Below, piece by piece: positions 1-8,213 of a stretch of 64,000 nt of DNA (position 1 is its first letter; the number at the start of each line of letters is the position of its first letter). This DNA comes from Salipaludibacillus neizhouensis (lineage in GTDB: Bacteria; Bacillota; Bacilli; Bacillales; Salisediminibacteriaceae). The stretch spans positions 2,030,930 to 2,094,929 of the forward strand of contig NZ_KZ614146.1 of assembly GCF_002886185.1 (NCBI RefSeq). The letters run 5' to 3'. A program made the position numbers and the translations under genes. The notes beneath the pieces are model-generated. The model was not told the origin of the DNA, did no database searches, and saw only the letters and a list, made by a program, of their open reading frames with translations.

Positions 1-118
1 CGATAACACATTGTATGTATGTCTTCTATTTAAACAAGAAAACAGCCTGCTATTTTCAATTTGAGAAAATAACAGGCTGTTCAATTTAACTATCGGACTT
101 TTTCACTGGCCTCCTCAA
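1..118 (+). mobile_element. Terminal fragment of an IS1182-type insertion sequence
   Basis: This stretch matches 12231-12345, the downstream end of the IS1182-type remnant on the plus strand. Both contain a stem (AACAGCCTG at about 41 pairing with CAGGCTGTT) and both end in a GACTTTTTCA-type terminus followed by a CCTCCTC sequence. The transposase body would lie left of the window, so only the 3' end is visible. A few substitutions relative to the other copy suggest an old insertion. Confidence 0.6.
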
Positions 119-239
119 AAGTCAGCTTCTTTTTGAATAAAGTATGGCAATGGTTTCGTTCGCTCCGCGCTCGCTATGAGAAAACCGCTCATTGCGAGCT
201 TTAAAATGGAGCAATGTTGCTCATTGCTTTTACGGTGTC

Positions 240-1637
240 TCAAAAGGTTTTTTCGACTTTTTCAGACATCCTCGAACGAGAAATGTGAGAACCTTTACTT
301 TTGCCTTTTTTTCTTCTTCGCTTCTTCCTCTTTGGAGGGAACCCAGCTATACTCATGGCATACAGAAAGGGTGTACTCTTAACTTTAGGTGCTAACTTTG
401 GGTCTTCTACTGGATATACTTGCCTAAGATTCATCTCTAGGATCCAAACATGCAGGTTTTTGTCTACGACAAAATCGATGGCAATATCTCCGTAACTACC
501 TTTCTTGTCGATCGTTTTACAAGCACGAGTACAGATATCAATTATTTGTTTTTCTAGGGAGGAAGCACCTATCCTCCCTAGTTTGAAAATTCGTCGAAAG
601 GCTTTACGACCTGTTAGCCAATAATCCAAGTTTCGTATATTAGTTATAATGCTCCCAGGATTAGAAATCCGGGCGGTGATACCTGAGGATTTCCAATGTT
701 TGAATTTATTCTTTTGCATGTAGATACGAAAATCTATATTCCTTGATTGATGCTTAGTCGGCACGCCCTGTTGAACAAGATATGGTTTTGATCCGTTGAT
801 CCGCTTTTGAAGAATAGAGTGGTCCTCTAAATTTGTAACACTCGTTTTATTCTTTTTATCATTTGTGATGTGGATAATAGATCTATCACGCTCTAATTGC
901 ATAATTCCTCTACCTTCTGAACCTTTGATTGGTTTTAAATAAACGGAAGAATAAGTTCCAAGCATTTCCTTAACTTGTTCAATCGAGTTTACCTTTTTTG
1001 TGTAAGGAATGTATTTTTTTAAAGTTGAATCTGGGGACAACCATTCCCACATTTCCCACTTATTGAAAAAGTATGAATTAAATATGCTACCCTTGGTCAA
1101 CTTGTAGAGATGCTCATTTGCTGTTTTGGCTAGCGGTACTCTTTTATAAACAGCACCAGGAGAGGAAAAGGTTGCTTTTTTCCACTTTGAGTCCCCATTC
1201 GGCATTTGTGGTTGGAAATAGTACCCTTCAATCTTCTGTTTTTTGGTATTGATTCCCTCTTCAGCACAAATACAAATCATTCCTCTTACTTGAACATATT
1301 CTTCGATCCGTTTTTGTAATTTATTTAGTCTTTTGCTCAGTCGCTCATTCGTGTTGGCTGCAATCCATAATATCATTGGTCCTACTTGCAATGTTTTTTT
1401 TGTTATTCTGAACTCATAAGAAAGATCATCAGGAATGAAAAGTTCATTTTTAAGATTTTCAGATAGACCAATAGTGTCATCTGAAAGGTCTTTATCAAAT
1501 CGGACAGTCATCTTTCTACTCCAAGAACCAAAATGAAAATCAATCATCCCTGAGGAAATTTTTCCCTCACTTCGAAAGCTCACTGGCAAATGGATATCCC
1601 CATTTTTTTTTATACGTATATACTTTATTTTAAGCAT
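240..1637 (-). CDS. YheC/YheD-family ATP-grasp protein with basic tail
   Basis: This 465-residue protein is recognised as a YheC/YheD-type (endospore coat-associated) ATP-grasp protein. The N-terminal third is the family-specific region. The ATP-grasp fold follows, with SVYLKPIKGSEGRGIM (ATP-binding lysine and glycine loop, about residues 235-250), DFRIYMQ, and the metal-ligand segment IDFVVDKNLHVWILEMN near residue 400. The usual Glu-x-Asn reads E-M-N. The last 35 residues are a Lys/Arg/Ser-rich tail (KRKKRRRKKGKSKG), unlike the core domain. The start is supported by GGGAGG seven bases upstream. ATP-grasp enzymes ligate a carboxylate to an amine through an acyl-phosphate; the substrate here is unknown. 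A CATATAATA element upstream on the minus strand resembles a mother-cell sigma -10. It is the first of four family members in 13 kb. Confidence 0.85.
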   Translation of the reverse strand: MLKIKYIRIKKNGDIHLPVSFRSEGKISSGMIDFHFGSWSRKMTVRFDKDLSDDTIGLSENLKNELFIPDDLSYEFRITKKTLQVGPMILWIAANTNERLSKRLNKLQKRIEEYVQVRGMICICAEEGINTKKQKIEGYYFQPQMPNGDSKWKKATFSSPGAVYKRVPLAKTANEHLYKLTKGSIFNSYFFNKWEMWEWLSPDSTLKKYIPYTKKVNSIEQVKEMLGTYSSVYLKPIKGSEGRGIMQLERDRSIIHITNDKKNKTSVTNLEDHSILQKRINGSKPYLVQQGVPTKHQSRNIDFRIYMQKNKFKHWKSSGITARISNPGSIITNIRNLDYWLTGRKAFRRIFKLGRIGASSLEKQIIDICTRACKTIDKKGSYGDIAIDFVVDKNLHVWILEMNLRQVYPVEDPKLAPKVKSTPFLYAMSIAGFPPKRKKRRRKKGKSKGSHISRSRMSEKVEKTF

Positions 1638-1666
1638 CTAGGCGCCTCCCACCTTCTATTTTTTAA

Positions 1667-1675
1667 TATTATATG
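1667..1675 (-). promoter_or_regulatory. Possible sigma-E/K-type -10 element
   Basis: On the minus strand this reads CATATAATA, matching the CATANNNTA pattern of SigK -10 elements and also close to SigE. It lies about 30 bases upstream of the YheC/YheD start at 1637. No -35 AC at the ideal 16-base distance is visible, so this is tentative. Confidence 0.35.
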
Positions 1676-1858
1676 AACATACAGAAAGATCGGAGTGGAC
1701 GAAATAAAACTAAAGTATTTAATTGAGTAATTAAAATCAGAAGTTAACAAATTATATTAGCAGTAGCATATATGTGTTTAGAAGATCTAACTCGGTGGGT
1801 AACAAGATAACCCTTTACGTAACTTCCCCTTAGATGCAGCGAAAACGCACATATTTTA

Positions 1859-1926
1859 TTAATAGCCTAATAATCAATTCTACTAGTCAAAACACCAAGC
1901 ACAACATTTAATAATACATAGGATAA
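1859..1926 (+). repeat. Direct repeat copy 1, probable promoter module
   Basis: About 68 bp beginning TTAATAGCCTAATAATCA, with ACTAGTCAAA and ACCAAGCA, and ending in CATAGGATA (1917-1925), a SigK-like -10 sequence. A second diverged copy lies at 2498-2565 with its CATA at exactly the same offset (58 bases). Copy 1 lies just upstream of the small gene at 1960. Confidence 0.55.
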
Positions 1927-1959
1927 CGTACAAGAATAATTCTTAAGGGAGGAATAAAA

Positions 1960-2208
1960 ATGGGCGTAGCTAATTTAAGTCTAGTTAGTGTAGAGATTAC
2001 AGCGCTTGATGGGGTGGACCTTATTGAACCACTTACAGTTTTTACAGGCCAGTCATTTCCAGAAGTGAATGGGAATGTTATGTTTGAAGTATTTGGTGAG
2101 CAGATTATTGCGCCATCTCCAACAGTGGATCTTGTTGAAGAAGAAGATATTGATGTAGCAGGTATTGGAATACTTACTCTATCAATATCAGTTCAACACA
2201 TTGAATAG
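1960..2208 (+). CDS. Small acidic hypothetical protein, likely sporulation-linked
   Basis: I do not recognise this 82-residue protein. It has a good ribosome site (AAGGGAGG, eight bases before ATG), no cysteine, no signal peptide and no membrane span. It is acidic (a D-L-V-E-E-E-D-I-D-V run near residue 60) and alternates hydrophobic and polar residues, which suggests beta structure. A CATAGGATA element about 35 bases upstream resembles a SigK -10, and the upstream 68-bp module is shared with the ATP-grasp gene at 2732, so the two may be co-regulated. A structural or carrier role on the spore surface is possible but only inferred. Confidence 0.6.
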   Translation: MGVANLSLVSVEITALDGVDLIEPLTVFTGQSFPEVNGNVMFEVFGEQIIAPSPTVDLVEEEDIDVAGIGILTLSISVQHIE

Positions 2209-2725
2209 AAAAGTTCTTCTCCGTCTTTTGAAAAGCGATATGAATTTTAACAAATGCCTCCTCAAGAAAATGGATCAGCGAGGTAATTGTTCATAGAATC
2301 TAGAATATTTAATCTCCGTGTCCTTTCAGTAATTACTGAAGGAAAAGCTGCCTTCATTCAGTTACAATTCCCCCCATATAGCCATGGATGTATAACGGTA
2401 AATTCATGGTTCACCACCTACACCTCAACTATACAACAGTCATCTCCAAGTTTGCCACGCAAAAATTTTCTATCTCTTTTTAAACCCTTCTTATAATTTA
2501 ATAGCCTAATAATCACTCCAACTAGTCAAAGAACCAAGCAACGTTTATAAAAATGCATAAGATGGTTAAAGTCCAAAGAATAATGTTCAGGAAAAATGTT
2601 GCAATAGCAACCCATTTATTTAGTATCCTAAAGCATTAGCTTATAAGATCACTATATAAACATTATCAAATTGAGTAATTTTCTATTTACAGTAAAATAT
2701 AGATTAACAAAATTCGAGGTGTTGA
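2209..2725 (+). other. Intergenic region with second promoter-module copy
   Basis: I see no convincing gene here: an open frame at 2287-2496 lacks a ribosome site and any recognisable composition. The notable content is the second copy of the 68-bp repeat (2498-2565). Confidence 0.5.
2498..2565 (+). promoter_or_regulatory. Direct repeat copy 2 with SigK-like -10
   Basis: Diverged copy of 1859-1926 that shares TTAATAGCCTAATAATCA, ACTAGTCAAA and ACCAAGCA, and ends in CATAAGATG at 2556-2564. It lies about 165 bases upstream of the ATP-grasp gene at 2732. Conservation of the CATA position in both copies supports a promoter function. No canonical -35 AC is at the ideal distance. Confidence 0.45.
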
Positions 2726-2731
2726 TTGTCT

Positions 2732-4252
2732 ATGGCTAAAAAACCTTTAATTGGTATCTTAGTGAGAAACCCTACAAGGTTACGATATTATGAGATGACG
2801 AAGCCATTAAACGTTCATTTATTAATATTTAACTCTAAAGGAATAAATTGGACAAATAAAAGAATTGATGGTTTAGTATTCGACGGCACCAAATGGAAAA
2901 AAAAAAATTGTCCCTTCCCTTCCGTAATCTATAATCGGTGTTATTCTATAAAACAGCATTTGGTGACCAAATTAGACGAAGTTATTGGTAAAGGAAAAGT
3001 ATTTAATTGTATTACGAGATTTGACAAATGGAGAATTCATCAAATATTACAAAATAGTTCTGTAGGAAGTTATTTACCAAATACGCATCTATTTCACAAT
3101 AGCAATTTATTAGACCTACTATCAAAGTACAGAAAACTTATTCTTAAACCATGTATAGGAAACTTTGGAAGACGTGTTTACTTGATTGAACAGACTGATA
3201 ATAATAAATTTAAATTATTCATTAATATAAACAGGAAAAATATTAATGAGCAAATATCCAAAGATAATCTAAACCATTTTCACACCGAAAAATCAGTAGG
3301 TGAAACTAATAAAATAAATATACAGAAACTTCATGCATTAATAAATGATGAAGCGTTTTTAGACGCAGCAATAATAAATACTTCAAACCCCCAAAATTTC
3401 ACAAAAGGTATCGATGATTTAATAAAAAAAGAAAGGTTTTTAGTACAAAAGTTTATTCCTCTGGATCAAACCGATCAAAAGATCTATGATATCCGGATGT
3501 ACGTGCAAAAAAATGAGCAAGGAAAATGGATAGTTACTGGCGGGCTTAGTAGAGTTGCCCATCCCACTTCATACATTACTAATTTGTCAACAGAAATAAA
3601 AAGCTTTATTAACATCCTTGAACGTAATAACAACCTGTCTGTTATTATATTAAAAACCATGAAAACCTTAAGTGTACAAATTGCTCATGAAATTGAAAAG
3701 AAAATAGGTCATTTGGGCGAACTGAGTGTTGATTTTGGTTTAGACGAACAAGGAAATCCATGGCTTATAGAAGTAAATGGTAATCCACAAAGAAAAATTG
3801 TGGAACGAATAAATGATCCTAAATTAACTAAAGATCTATATGTTATGCCGATTAAATATGCTCTCTTTTTGGCATCCAATAAAATTAAAAAGCCTTTTTT
3901 GGTTAATTCACCTGTTTCTAATAACAATTTGTTACAAAAGGAACGAATGAAAGATCAAGAACCTATAAGCAAAATAAAACAATCCAGTAAAACCATGGAA
4001 ACTATCCTTAGTAAATCTGTTTTACTAGAGCAATTAACTTCTTCCAGTATCACAGGAAAAATTTTAATAAACTCAGCAACATTGGGACCTCTCCAGAAAA
4101 TACATCGCATCGGTCCGGCTAGGGCAAAGCAAATTATTGCTATGCGTGAGTCACACCCATTTAAATCGTACGACGACTTGCAAAACATCAAAGGTGTGGG
4201 TCCTACTTTAGCTAATGATATTAAAACACAAGGCTTAGTCTCTTTTGATTAG
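2732..4252 (+). CDS. YheC/YheD ATP-grasp protein fused to a helix-hairpin-helix domain
   Basis: A protein of about 506 residues. Residues 1-370 form a YheC/YheD-type ATP-grasp unit: LILKPCIGNFGRRVY (ATP-binding loop), YDIRMYVQK, and SVDFGLDEQGNPWLIEVNGNP with the Glu-x-Asn metal ligands. A linker of about 60 polar residues leads to a C-terminal segment (about 440-505) with two hairpin motifs, IHRIGPARAKQIIAMR and LQNIKGVGPTLANDIK, typical of ComEA-like helix-hairpin-helix DNA-binding domains. That fusion is unusual for the family. ATG 2732 (GAGGTG ten bases upstream) is preferred; an in-frame TTG at 2726 would add two residues but is only four bases from the ribosome site. A hairpin terminator follows at 4414. 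Confidence 0.85.
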   Translation: MAKKPLIGILVRNPTRLRYYEMTKPLNVHLLIFNSKGINWTNKRIDGLVFDGTKWKKKNCPFPSVIYNRCYSIKQHLVTKLDEVIGKGKVFNCITRFDKWRIHQILQNSSVGSYLPNTHLFHNSNLLDLLSKYRKLILKPCIGNFGRRVYLIEQTDNNKFKLFININRKNINEQISKDNLNHFHTEKSVGETNKINIQKLHALINDEAFLDAAIINTSNPQNFTKGIDDLIKKERFLVQKFIPLDQTDQKIYDIRMYVQKNEQGKWIVTGGLSRVAHPTSYITNLSTEIKSFINILERNNNLSVIILKTMKTLSVQIAHEIEKKIGHLGELSVDFGLDEQGNPWLIEVNGNPQRKIVERINDPKLTKDLYVMPIKYALFLASNKIKKPFLVNSPVSNNNLLQKERMKDQEPISKIKQSSKTMETILSKSVLLEQLTSSSITGKILINSATLGPLQKIHRIGPARAKQIIAMRESHPFKSYDDLQNIKGVGPTLANDIKTQGLVSFD

Positions 4253-4413
4253 TTTGTTAATGAAGCATGTTTTCGGTTTCTGACTGTATCAAGCGATTAT
4301 AATAACCCTTATATAAGTTTCTTGCCTAGATTGTCCCACTTTTTTTACTGTCACTTAGATTTCTGTGATGGTATTTATTAGCAGATTTTTTTCAAGCAAG
4401 TCACTTCTGGACG

Positions 4414-4450
4414 TTAGCACCTAAACCACTAGCATAGGTGCTAATTTTTT
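4414..4450 (+). terminator. Rho-independent terminator
   Basis: Perfect 10-bp stem TTAGCACCTA / TAGGTGCTAA with an 11-base loop, followed by six Ts. It lies 160 bases after the ATP-grasp gene ending at 4252. Related hairpins occur at 9801-9861 and 51277-51307. Confidence 0.7.
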
Positions 4451-4576
4451 CATCGTTTCGGAAATTATGGATTTATGAATGACGGATAGCTTTTAGAGTG
4501 AAGAGTGCCGTCTAGCTCGTCGCAGATAAACATTGCTATCTTAGGCGCTTGCGTTTTTGTTCTTAGACAAACCCAC

Positions 4577-5065
4577 TTATGCTTCATACTTCTTAATCGT
4601 TTGATACATTCTTAAATCATTTAAAAAACGAAATCCTTCAACTTTAGGAGTCCCGTTCACTTCAATGACCCAAACTTTCCCATTTCTATCTTCGCCAAAG
4701 TCGAACCCCAAAATGGTTTGTTTTGGAAATGATAAAGTTAAACATTTTGTAGCGTTTAAAGTCAGCCAGTTCAAATCGGATATGATTTTGTTTATAGCTG
4801 AATCTTTAACATTTGACTTTTAAAGGGCTTCTCTCACGGTAACTACACGGGCTCCTTTTTTCAAATTTGTAATAATAAATCCAGCTCGCGCTATTTCTCC
4901 ATATGTTCCTGTAATTACCCACTTCGTTTTCGTTCCTCTCCGCTGAACGATATAGCGAAAGTCGATTGGCTTTTTATTTACTTTTACCGATTCAGGGAAG
5001 TGGGGTGCTAGGTTCTTATTCTTGATTAAGAGTTTGTGTTTATCCAATTTACACTTTCTATTCAT
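4577..5065 (-). pseudogene. Truncated YheC/YheD ATP-grasp protein with an in-frame stop
   Basis: Only the C-terminal half of a YheC/YheD-type protein is left. It shows PIDFRYIVQR, the ARAGFIITNLKKGA segment, LGFDFGEDRNGKVWVIEVNG (Glu-x-Asn metal ligands) and FLNDLRMYQTIKKY. A single TAA at 4820-4822 interrupts an otherwise continuous frame: 81 codons precede it, and the same frame continues afterwards with KSNVKDSAINKIIS into the second half. The N-terminal ATP-binding half is missing, yet the remnant has its own start with GGGAGG upstream, which suggests a deletion followed by a nonsense mutation. Paralogue of the genes at 240, 2732 and 12435. Confidence 0.8.
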
Positions 5066-5167
5066 ATCTATTAATCCCTCCCCACATGAATGTTTCTTAT
5101 ACTATGGTTATATGAGTTTTTTACATAAATGATTGTATAAGTGACTCATTTTTATAAAAATAGGACA

Positions 5168-5428
5168 ATGCCGGATACATCTGAAGAGGAAAAGAATAGA
5201 GTATTAAATGTCGCAAGAAAAAATTTAAGAAGGGAGTTTGCTTTGAAGCCCCTATACACTCTTTTTGATATATTTGGACCTGGGTATATTTTTAATGGAA
5301 AAGGATCCTATCAAAAACAGTCAATGGCTTACCGATACACCATTTCGCAGAATTTATCAACGGGAAGATTATTAACTGCCACGGGAAAGACGCCTTTAAT
5401 TATTCATAAAAATGTAATCGCAATATGA
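5168..5428 (+). CDS. Small hypothetical protein
   Basis: An 86-residue protein of unknown function, hydrophilic and basic, containing FDIFGPGYIFNGKGSY and TGKTPLIIHKNVIAI. ATG 5168 is the more plausible start; an in-frame GTG at 5141 would add nine residues. The ribosome site is weak. It sits between the broken ATP-grasp gene and the Mur-ligase gene and could be a lineage-specific part of the island or a fragment. No domain is recognised. Confidence 0.4.
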   Translation: MPDTSEEEKNRVLNVARKNLRREFALKPLYTLFDIFGPGYIFNGKGSYQKQSMAYRYTISQNLSTGRLLTATGKTPLIIHKNVIAI

Positions 5429-5554
5429 TAATAAGAAAAAGTAATAAGGTCTTTTTAACGACAAACTGGGCCATTCATTGCACAAACTATCTTTTCAATA
5501 ATAATATGAAGTACTGATAGAAAAATAATATAACTCTTCCTAGGAGGGAAACTT

Positions 5555-6874
5555 ATGGCATCAATTGTTCCTAGAATTCCAGCGATTGGAGTGACAGGGA
5601 GTGCTGGAAAGTCAACAACCACCGCATTTATTTACGCTATTTTTAAAACCAGATGGAAACATGTATTGAAAACGCGTGGGAATCGTAATTTACCTCGTCA
5701 TACAAAGGAGAATGTCCAAAGGATTAGACCTTCTCATAAAGCAGTTATTTTAGAAATGGGCTTAGGCAGAGCAGCAGGAAAACATCATTTTCGTTATATT
5801 AAACCTAATATTGGAGTCATAACTAATGTCGGGACAGCTCATTATGGAAGACTAGGAAATAGTATAAAAGCAACCGCTAATGCAAAATCTTCCATGATTA
5901 AATATATGAATCCTAAAGGAACACTGTTGATAAATCAAGATGACCAAAATTCAAAATTGCTAACTACGCAGAAATTTAAAGGCAAGCTCGTGACAGTAGG
6001 TATAAAAAATAAAGCAAATTACCAAGCCAGAAATATTAAATATTTAAAAAATGGTATGACTTTTCAAGTTCCTTTAAATAGAAAGTTAGAAAGCTTTTTT
6101 ATTCCAACATTCGGGGACCATAATGTGATCAATGCATTGTTTGCAATTGCTATAGCCCATCGACTACGTTTTTCTCCATCCAAAATAAGAGTAGGGCTAA
6201 GAAAGTACAAAGCCCCGGCTCGTAGGTTAAATGTTATTCCTCTGCCTAAGAAATCTCTTTTAATAGATGATACGTTTAATGCCAATCCGCAATCAGTAAA
6301 AGCAGCGACTGATGTACTAGTAAAACTTGGCAAGGGTAAAAATAAAATAATAGTGGTAGGAAGTATGCTTGAATTAGGAAAGTATTCTACTAGAGGACAT
6401 CAAGAAGTAGGAAGATATTTAGCAAAAAAAGGAATTCATAGAATTTTCGTGTTTGGAAAAAAAGCGAGGGCGATAAGACGTGCGGCTATTGCTGCTGGAT
6501 ACCCTCCTAAAAGCATACACTCATTTACCAACCGTATACAATTACACAATATGTTAAAAATTCATGTCACACCTAATAGTGTCATTTTAGTAAAAGGATC
6601 ACACCGTATGAAAATGAAAGACACAGCCGGATTTTTAGCAAGATACAGTCTTAAATACAATCGAAAGACACGGTTGAAACATAAAGTTGATTTACCAACA
6701 AAAATGTCTCCGCAATCACCAAAGAGTATTGTAAAAAAAAACGTGGTTGTTTTTAAGGAAAAGGAAAAACCTGTTGAGAAAGTAATTGATGAATGTGAAA
6801 TATGCCAGGGTGAGAATATGTATATTAAAGGGACAAAAACCATTATGCCATGTCCATCATGTAATGCGACATAA
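5555..6874 (+). CDS. Mur-ligase-family protein with C-terminal Zn-ribbon-like tail
   Basis: A 439-residue MurF-like protein that begins directly at the central ATPase domain. The P-loop GSAGKSTTT is at residues 15-23, with ILEMGLG, ITNVGTAHYGRLG and LLINQDDQNSKLL, then the C-terminal Mur domain (IDDTFNANPQSVKAA, VVGSMLELGKYS, VLVKGSHRMKM). The N-terminal UDP-substrate-binding domain of true MurF is absent, so it is unlikely to be the housekeeping enzyme. After about residue 350 come 90 extra residues ending in C-E-I-C and C-P-S-C, a probable metal knuckle. AGGAGGG precedes ATG 5555. The family joins an amino acid or peptide to a carboxylate by way of an acyl-phosphate; the acceptor is unknown. 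Confidence 0.8.
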   Translation: MASIVPRIPAIGVTGSAGKSTTTAFIYAIFKTRWKHVLKTRGNRNLPRHTKENVQRIRPSHKAVILEMGLGRAAGKHHFRYIKPNIGVITNVGTAHYGRLGNSIKATANAKSSMIKYMNPKGTLLINQDDQNSKLLTTQKFKGKLVTVGIKNKANYQARNIKYLKNGMTFQVPLNRKLESFFIPTFGDHNVINALFAIAIAHRLRFSPSKIRVGLRKYKAPARRLNVIPLPKKSLLIDDTFNANPQSVKAATDVLVKLGKGKNKIIVVGSMLELGKYSTRGHQEVGRYLAKKGIHRIFVFGKKARAIRRAAIAAGYPPKSIHSFTNRIQLHNMLKIHVTPNSVILVKGSHRMKMKDTAGFLARYSLKYNRKTRLKHKVDLPTKMSPQSPKSIVKKNVVVFKEKEKPVEKVIDECEICQGENMYIKGTKTIMPCPSCNAT

Positions 6875-6967
6875 GGATACTTGTCATTTGAACCGAATCA
6901 AAATGAGACACGTTAGACCCTTAACGATATCGGTTTCTGTAGGACTACATTTATGAGGGGGTTAATT

Positions 6968-8044
6968 ATGAAACTAAAAGTTGGGTTACTTTTTGGAGGC
7001 AAGTCACCGGAACATCAGGTTTCTTTGCAGTCAGCAAAGAGTGTCTTTGAAGCCATCGATAAAGATAAATATGAGATTCTACTAATTGGAATTGATAAAG
7101 AAGGAAAATGGAACCTTTATGATAATTTAGACACATGTCTCTTAAATAACAATAACCCAAATTTAATAGAATTAAAAAAATCAGACAAGAGCATTGCACT
7201 TGTACCTGGAGAATTGAGTAATCAGTTTCTAGAATTACCCAGTGGTGCTTCATTAGGAAAAATTGATGTCATATTTCCTTTAGTGCATGGAGGTTTAGGC
7301 GAAGATGGCAGTATGCAAGGACTACTTCGATTTGCTAATATACCATTTGTCGGGCCCGGTGTTTTAGCGTCTGCTGTTAGTATGGATAAAGATGTTGCAA
7401 AACGGCTGCTCTCCGATGCTGGACTAAGAGTAGCCCATTCCTTGACATTTACAAGAAAAATGAAAGATACGATCGCCTTCAAGAAAGTAAAAAAGAAGCT
7501 AGGAACACCTATGTTTATTAAACCTGCTAACCATGGGTCATCAGTGGGAGTCAGTAAAGTCGAGTCAAAAGAAGAATTTTATCAGGGAATCAACCATGCA
7601 TTTTGTTATGATCAAAAAATCATAGTCGAAGAAGCGATAGTTGGAAGAGAAATAGAATGCGCTGTGTTAGGGAATGATGAGCCAATTTCATCCTTACCAG
7701 GAGAAATTCTAACCCAAAATACATTTTACTCTTATGATGCAAAATATATAGATGAAAAAGGAGCTCAATTAACTATTCCTGCTGTACTTGAGGATATTGT
7801 CATTCAAGAGATCAAAGAGAAAGCAATTAAAGCTTTTAAGGTCTTACATTGTGAAGGATTGGCCAGGATAGACTTCTTTTTAACCCAAAATCAAAAATTA
7901 ATTATCAATGAGATTAATACACTACCAGGATTTACAAAACAAAGTATGTATCCAAAATTATGGGAAGTTAGCGGAATACAATATAAAGAACTTATTAATA
8001 CGTTAATTAGTTTAGCGATCGAAAGACACCAAATAAGCATTTAA
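6968..8044 (+). CDS. ddl: D-alanine--D-alanine ligase family protein (island copy)
   Basis: A Ddl-type ATP-grasp enzyme of about 358 residues. Visible elements are VGLLFGGKSPEHQVSLQSA (N-terminal), GEDGSMQGLL and VGPGVLASAVSMDK, the ATP-binding MFIKPANHGSSVGVSKV, the loop FYSYDAKYIDEKGAQLTIPA (Tyr as in D-Ala-D-Ala enzymes rather than Phe of many D-Ala-D-Lac enzymes) and RIDFF...INEINTLPGFTKQSMYP with metal-binding residues. It starts at ATG 6968, after a GAGGGG-type ribosome site. Its position between two Mur-ligase paralogues, not beside a normal murF, suggests it supplies or couples a dipeptide for the island's pathway. A second housekeeping ddl may exist elsewhere (inference). Confidence 0.85.
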   Translation: MKLKVGLLFGGKSPEHQVSLQSAKSVFEAIDKDKYEILLIGIDKEGKWNLYDNLDTCLLNNNNPNLIELKKSDKSIALVPGELSNQFLELPSGASLGKIDVIFPLVHGGLGEDGSMQGLLRFANIPFVGPGVLASAVSMDKDVAKRLLSDAGLRVAHSLTFTRKMKDTIAFKKVKKKLGTPMFIKPANHGSSVGVSKVESKEEFYQGINHAFCYDQKIIVEEAIVGREIECAVLGNDEPISSLPGEILTQNTFYSYDAKYIDEKGAQLTIPAVLEDIVIQEIKEKAIKAFKVLHCEGLARIDFFLTQNQKLIINEINTLPGFTKQSMYPKLWEVSGIQYKELINTLISLAIERHQISI

Positions 8045-8148
8045 CACGATTATATTAGAATAGGATCCGCCTTTCACCATTATATATTCGCTCCTAAAAA
8101 TGTTTTTGCGTGATATCCCCCTATACTCATTGCCTTCATCCACATACA

Positions 8149-8157
8149 CATACAGTA
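8149..8157 (+). promoter_or_regulatory. Possible SigK-like -10 element
   Basis: CATACAGTA fits CATANNNTA and lies 57 bases upstream of the Mur-ligase-like start at 8214. No -35 AC lies 16 bases upstream, so support is weak. Confidence 0.25.
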
Positions 8158-8213
8158 CATGAAGTTATTCCAAAGTTAGCTCACTCAATAAATCGTCCTA
8201 AGGGGGAAAATTG

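Noticed and set aside
2287-2496. Open frame of 69 codons as a gene
   Set aside because: No ribosome site, composition unlike the neighbours, and it overlaps the region leading into the second promoter module.
6968-8044. D-Ala-D-Lac (vancomycin-resistance) ligase
   Set aside because: The substrate loop has Tyr (FYSYDAKY), as in D-Ala-D-Ala enzymes, and no VanH or VanX-like genes are nearby.
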